This document shows, piece after piece, positions 59,245 to 64,000 of a stretch of DNA of 64,000 bases. The stretch's first letter is position 1, and every line of letters begins with the position of its first letter. Under the pieces are notes generated by a model. That model was not told where the DNA came from, searched no databases, and saw nothing but the letters and a program-made list of their open reading frames with translations. The position numbers and the translations under genes are program-made. This DNA is from Psoroptes ovis. Taxonomy: Eukaryota > Arthropoda > Arachnida > Sarcoptiformes > Psoroptidae. The stretch is from NCBI GenBank assembly GCA_002943765.1, contig PQWQ01000008.1:2170001-2234000 (forward strand), given 5' to 3'.

Positions 59245-61695
59245 ATGATGATGATGATGAATCTACAGCAACAACAACATTTGCATCCACAACAAGCATC
59301 TTCATCACATGATACAAATTATAATAATAATAATAATAACGAAATCAAAACTCAACTAATAACACGTGAAGGTGTCTATCGATTGATAACAAATGCTGAA
59401 TATGGACGTCCTAAGATATCGCCATATATGCCTCATCATCACCAATCGGCAACAAACGGTCCGAATGGTCAAAATTCATCCAATCTTCCATTAGTTAGGA
59501 TTTCATTCACTAAATTCGTAACAAATAATCATTTGAATAATATGATTGGTTCACCAACAACATTTCCACAATCTTTTCGAAATGATCATAGTGATAATAA
59601 TGCCATTAATAATCATGAAAATCAAAATGGTCATCTATCAAATAGTGATGATGATGATGATAATAATAAAGAAATGATTATTCAAAATAATAATAATAAT
59701 AATTTCAATCAAAATATATTCCATTATACTCACCATACCAATCATCATCATCAGATACATATACAAGAAAGAATATGCTTTAACAGTGGCCGTGAATTAT
59801 TTTTATTCGGCTTTCATGGATTACAGGTTTGATTATTGAAATTTGTGCATTGAAAATCTATGAATTAATTAAATCATTTTCATTCACATTTAGCCATCTG
59901 ATCCGAATGATTTGATTGATCGTAAAACATATAAAGCAACATCACCAACTTGTCATGATTTTTGTACATATACTGAACCGATACCAATTTCATTATTGTT
60001 AATAGGTTTTTCGTTAGGTCAAATACAATTGATTGATTTTTATCGTACAGAAATAAGTAAATTTTTCAATCAAGAGGTAACTAACCAACATATTTCTGAA
60101 TAATTGATTGTTTTTAATTAATGAAAATCATTTAATTCCTTAGAGATTAATTGATAAATCAAAAGTAACCTGTATCCGATGGTTACCACGTTCGAAAAGT
60201 ATATTTCTTGTATCATATAGTTCTGGTCATATGTATGTTTATAAAGAAGATTTATCTTGTTTCACGACGACACCGAATTATCAACAATTTAAATGTGGTG
60301 ATGGTTTTGCTGTTCATACATGTAAAACACGACAACCACGTAATCCAATATTTCGTTGGTCAATTGGTGCAGCATCATCAATAAATGCAAGCAATAATAA
60401 TAATCATAGCAATTTAATTGGTGGCAATATGTTTTCACATCAATCGGCTATCAACGAATTTTCATTTTCTCCATGTGGTAAATATTTAGCCGTAGTCTCA
60501 CAAGATGGTTTTCTTCGGGTATTTCATTATGATCAAATGGATTTGATTGGCCGTATGCGGTCATATTTTGGTGGATTGCTTTGTGTTGCTTGGAGTCCTG
60601 ATTCAAAATTTATTGTGACTGGTGGTGAAGATGACTTGATCACGGTCTGGTCATTGCAAGATAAACGAGTCGTGGCACGTGGACAAGGTCACAAATCATG
60701 GGTTAATTGTGTACAATTTGATGCATATATGACTGATTATACGAAGAATGATGTCGAAGAAGAACGAGATGAAGATGATGCTGAAGATGAAGATTCGAGT
60801 GATAGCAGAAATGCAAAAGCTCGTCATAGTGTCCAAACAATATCATCAGCAGCATTTCGTTCATTCACAAATTATCGAATCGGATCAGTTGGACAAGACA
60901 CACAAATCTGTTTATGGGATTTGACTGATGATATTATAAGACAATCAACTGTGATTAAATCACGTTCAAGATCGACTATTAGTTGTGGTTTGGGTGATGG
61001 CAGCAGTAGTCACCAAACATCATCAAGTCCTACCCAGCTGTCGACACCTGTTTCATCGAACACTTCAGCTTCCACTGTTTCATCAGGCAATGAATCGACA
61101 CCAGCAGCCACAACAAACAAATCATTCAGACTGTTTGGTAGTTCATCATCGAATAATCATAATTCTAATTTTTTCAATAGCCTCAAAAAAGGTGTACACA
61201 AAAAAACGATGGTCGGATTTTCACTTGGTGGCTCAAAATCCGCGTCTAAATCGGATAATTCAAAAAATTCATCGACAACCGATTGTAATAACACATCAGC
61301 AATAAGCCATTCACATTCACATAATAATCATAGTAATACTGCCATTGATATAAACCACTGTGATTCATCGCGTTTATTGGGTACAGTCATATGTCCACGT
61401 TTGAAAGAGATACCGATGTTGGAGCCACATATTTGTAAAAAAATATCAAACGAACGACTGACATCGTTAATATTTCGACAAGATTCGATTGTGATTGCTA
61501 ATCATGATGGGAAAATATTAATATTTGCCAGACCAAACAGATCGGTAATTTTATGATTTGATTCGATTCTTCATTATTTTTGATTTGTTTTTGTCTTCAA
61601 TCAAATAGAATCATTCGAATGTGAAAATATCCAGTCCCAATGCTTCGATGGCCAGTGATGTGAATGAAATACCAATTGTACCGGGTGATGAATGA
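59245..61695 (+). CDS. WDR20: WDR20, WD-repeat activator of USP12/USP46 deubiquitinases
   Basis: Exons 59245-59826, 59894-60076, 60144-61544 and 61609-61695 give about 750 residues. WDR20 is a beta-propeller that activates the USP12/USP46-UAF1 deubiquitinase complex. Key matches to vertebrate WDR20: EIKTQLITREGVYRLI, GRELFLFGF, ATSPTCHDF, LLIGFSLGQIQLIDF, RLIDKSKVTCIRWLP, FSPCGKYLAVVSQDGFLRVF, SYFGGLLCVAWSPDSKFIV, GGEDDLITVWSL, GQGHKSWVNCVQFD, GSVGQDTQICLWDLT and CPRLKEIPMLEPHICKKIS. An Asp/Glu-rich and a Ser/Thr-rich insert interrupt the later blades, as in other family members. Five consecutive ATG codons open the frame at 59245; which one is used cannot be told. The N-terminal Asn/His-rich insert (~60-180) is longer than usual. 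Confidence 0.94.
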
Positions 61696-61965
61696 TGATG
61701 AAAACTGTGTGGCAATGTTATTTTTTAAATGAACTAGTCAAAAACATAAATTGGCACCGGCATTTTTCATATTTAATCATTTTTTTGTACATTGATCAAA
61801 ATTTGATGTTAAAAAAAATTAACAAAATTCGAAATTTTCGACTATTTCGACAGTGTTTTGTTTGTATTGGTTTTGATTGACCTTAATTGATCATATGATG
61901 AATATATTCTGATTATTTGATTTCATTCTCTGTTTTGAATTGAATTAATTGATCATCATCAAAAG

Positions 61966-62353
61966 ATGGCCACAAATCAGCTTAATGACACATTACGATT
62001 AGTATTATCGATATGTCGTGCATTAAGATGTCAAATGAAAGTAAATTTTGGAGAATATGACCTAAAAGCCAAATGAATTTAATCATTTTCAAACATTTTT
62101 CCTTGCCCAGGGTAAAGTAAGTCAATCGCCAATATTCGAAGTAATACGGGAAACAGTCAGACAGAATAAAGTGACCGATCAACGAATATGTCGTGCACCG
62201 AATGAATTACGTTTTATTGGTGAAACTTATCGAACATATTTGGAATCCGGTGAAAAATATCGTCATTTATTGAATAAATATTATGGCAAATCTGAACGTA
62301 GTGTTGAACAAACAGCCGAAATGATGGGATTCAAATTACCGGAAAAACATTGA
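61966..62353 (+). CDS. FMC1: FMC1, ATP synthase (complex V) assembly factor
   Basis: Two exons, 61966-62040 and 62111-62353, give 105 residues. FMC1 is a small LYR-type mitochondrial protein that supports F1-ATPase assembly through ATPAF2/Atp12. Visible signatures are an N-terminal LRLVLSICRALRCQ helix, then NKVTDQRICRAPNELRF, GKSERSVEQTAEMMGFKLP, all paralleling human FMC1 (C7orf55) at the same spacing. It starts 270 bp after the WDR20 stop on the same strand. AATAAA follows at 62502. Confidence 0.9.
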
Positions 62354-62590
62354 GCCAACGAATCAATCAATCCTTCAATGATTAAATCAATGTTATAATT
62401 ACAATTAGTCAATTTTCCAATTTTTTTTGACGATTTTTCTCTCAATGAATTGCGCATGTGCATTGTATCAATTTAAAATGATTTATTTACAAACAAAACA
62501 AAATAAATGATGTATTGTGTGATATTTATTATTATTTTGCGCAGTTTTTCAATATATTGAAAATTTAATAATTGAAAATATTTTAATAAT

Positions 62591-62663
62591 GCGGAAAGTT
62601 TTTGCTGGTTATATCGTAGATCGTACATCAGAAAATCGACAAAAACTTTCCGGACAACCTAAA
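62591..62663. mobile_element. Mariner-type MITE copy 6, left end truncated
   Basis: The right end CTTTCCGGACAACCTAAA with TA at 62664-62665 is intact. The left end begins inside the repeat (GCGGAAAGTTTTTGC), missing about ten terminal bases including TTAGGTTGTC. Confidence 0.7.
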
Positions 62664-63770
62664 TATTTACTCTGAAAGAGATTTTGAAAAAAATAAAGAT
62701 TCAGGGAGAGAACGATCCAGTTTTGTTTGTTTGTTGATTGTTGATTATGATTCGAAATATATTCATTTGAATGTGTTTTGTTGTTGTTCAGTCCATTTGA
62801 AACACATAAAACAACCATTATCCATCATTAAATCTTGATGTGAACAACAACGACGAGATTGATGTGTCTGAGAAACAACTAAGAAACAATGACAGTGTTT
62901 ATATTGCGTCTTAAGACCTAAGATATTTTATGATGTGTTTTTTCGAAATTTTTTTCAAATGTAAGCCGTGCGAATTCATTCAAACTGATCATTGTCATCA
63001 TCGACTGTAATGTGTGTGAATGAAGGGTTTTTGAATCTTTGAAGAAATGCTTCAAAGTCAAATACCTTTTAACTTTTGTGATTCATGATATATGTGGAAT
63101 CATTGATTATGTAATCTATTAAATGTTTTTGAATATTGTTCAGTTTGGCATTCATTCAAATTGATCAAGAACACCATAAGACTCATGTGTGTGTGTACAT
63201 CACCCCTGATTGTGAGCAGTTGGATGTGTATAATTCTAATTTCGAATCATCCGACTAACAACATTTGAATTTGGCAGCAAAAAGAATAGATGTTCATCAT
63301 CATCGCTTGAATTTGTCATAATTTGAACTTGAATTTTTTGTCGAATGATGAGTCAACAAACAGGCAAACGAAGAAACAAATTGAAAAATTGATTAATTCG
63401 TCAATTCGTTGATTCATTTGTTTGTTTACTTTTTACCACCTAACCCCAACAAAAGTTTGTGTGAATGATGTATGTGCACTGCATAATCATGTGAATCGAT
63501 TTGTGACTGATTTTTGTAATAATTAAAAGAAATGGATAAAATTTAAAACATATTTCCATCAAATCACGAGTGTCTAATGACGATATCAGCCATACACAGC
63601 AACAACAGCAGCAATAAATTGAAAGCAAATTCTAAGACGTAGAATAAACGAATGAACAATGCAAATAAATATAATAAAATTAAATCATCTGGCTCTTGCA
63701 AAGTGTGCATATCTGTCTGTCATATGTATTTCTTTTGTTGATATTCTCTGGTGCATCGCAGAGAAATAAG

Positions 63771-63780
63771 CTATATATAA
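63771..63780 (+). promoter_or_regulatory. Possible TATA box of a gene beginning at the right edge
   Basis: CTATATATAA lies about 220 bp before the ATG at 63995. Sequence CTCAACATT about 25 bp further on could serve as initiator. AT-rich background makes chance matches common. Confidence 0.25.
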
Positions 63781-63994
63781 ATGTCTGAATATCTCAACAT
63801 TTGATTCTTATTATTCTTTTCAAGCAGCAGCGAAACAATAACTATAAATACATTTATATATAGTGAATCAGTGATCAAATCAATAAAAACATTTGGTGAT
63901 TTTATCTCATTTCATTTTGTTTCTGTGAATCCAAATATTTGAGTTATCTTTGACTAATTTTCAAAATTGAATCATATCAATTAAACACAACAAA

Positions 63995-64000
63995 ATGCCA
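63995..64000 (+). CDS. Possible first codons of a further gene (ATG CCA)
   Basis: The window stops right after CAAAATGCCA, whose context (A at -3) suits arthropod translation starts. It follows a leader-like AC/CA-rich stretch. Two codons carry no family information, so this may be chance. Confidence 0.25.

Larger units (their letters stand above)
62354..63994. other. Non-coding right end of the window
   Basis: Contains the FMC1 3' UTR with poly(A) signal AATAAA at 62502, one truncated MITE and about 1.3 kb of AT-rich sequence. ORFs at 62609-62818 and 63440-63628 on the minus strand are unsupported. The last 230 bp have TATA-like sequences that may belong to a gene starting at the edge. Confidence 0.45.

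Overview
The window looks like arthropod nuclear DNA. It is AT-rich, most introns are only about 50-80 bp with plain GT-AG ends, coding exons are long, and proteins carry heavy Gln/His/Asn/Ser runs. My best guess is a compact-genome astigmatid mite (house-dust-mite type). That is inferred from style and not proven. Nothing here looks bacterial or viral. Twelve protein-coding genes can be reconstructed to a full, in-frame start-to-stop product, and there is the tail of another at the left edge.

Layout. 1-147: C-terminal end of a Snapin-like BLOC-1 subunit (+). 1008-2908: Pellino E3 ligase (+). 6416-8659: IRF2BP-family corepressor (+). 9759-25186: complete cytoplasmic dynein heavy chain (+), about 4732 residues. 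It contains a duplicated exon pair at 20397-20592 and 20770-20968 that encodes the microtubule-binding domain and is frame-locked for mutually exclusive use. 25398-33060: a 7.7-kb satellite built from three related monomers, with an inverted 44-bp sub-array at its right end. 33293-34004: Ly6/three-finger GPI-type protein (+). 34312-34536 and 34610-34915: a PET117-like small mitochondrial protein and TIMM10 (+), only 73 nt apart. 35038-36936: lysyl-tRNA synthetase (-), apparently dual-targeted by two in-frame starts. 37314-39041: amnionless (+). 40346-44299: a LIM + RapGAP + BTB/BACK protein (+). 45504-46971: SMG9 (-). 47261-47995: YIPF5 (+). 48156-51740: a Shroom-like protein with the Rho-kinase-binding SD2 domain (-). 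59245-61695: WDR20 (+). 61966-62353: FMC1 (+). The window ends at what may be the first ATG of a further gene.

Genes are packed as head-to-head pairs (KARS1/AMN and SMG9/YIPF5, each sharing a short upstream region) and tail-to-tail pairs (TIMM10/KARS1 and YIPF5/Shroom). The exceptions are the satellite block and a 7.5-kb gene-free stretch between Shroom and WDR20. Six copies of an ~80-bp palindromic element with TA target duplications (a mariner-type MITE) lie in non-coding DNA across the window.

Most genes are housekeeping and functionally independent. The clearest shared theme is mitochondria: the PET117-like protein, TIMM10, a mitochondrial KARS1 form and FMC1. The most interesting observations are the dynein exon pair, with its splicing architecture, and the multi-domain RapGAP-BTB gene.
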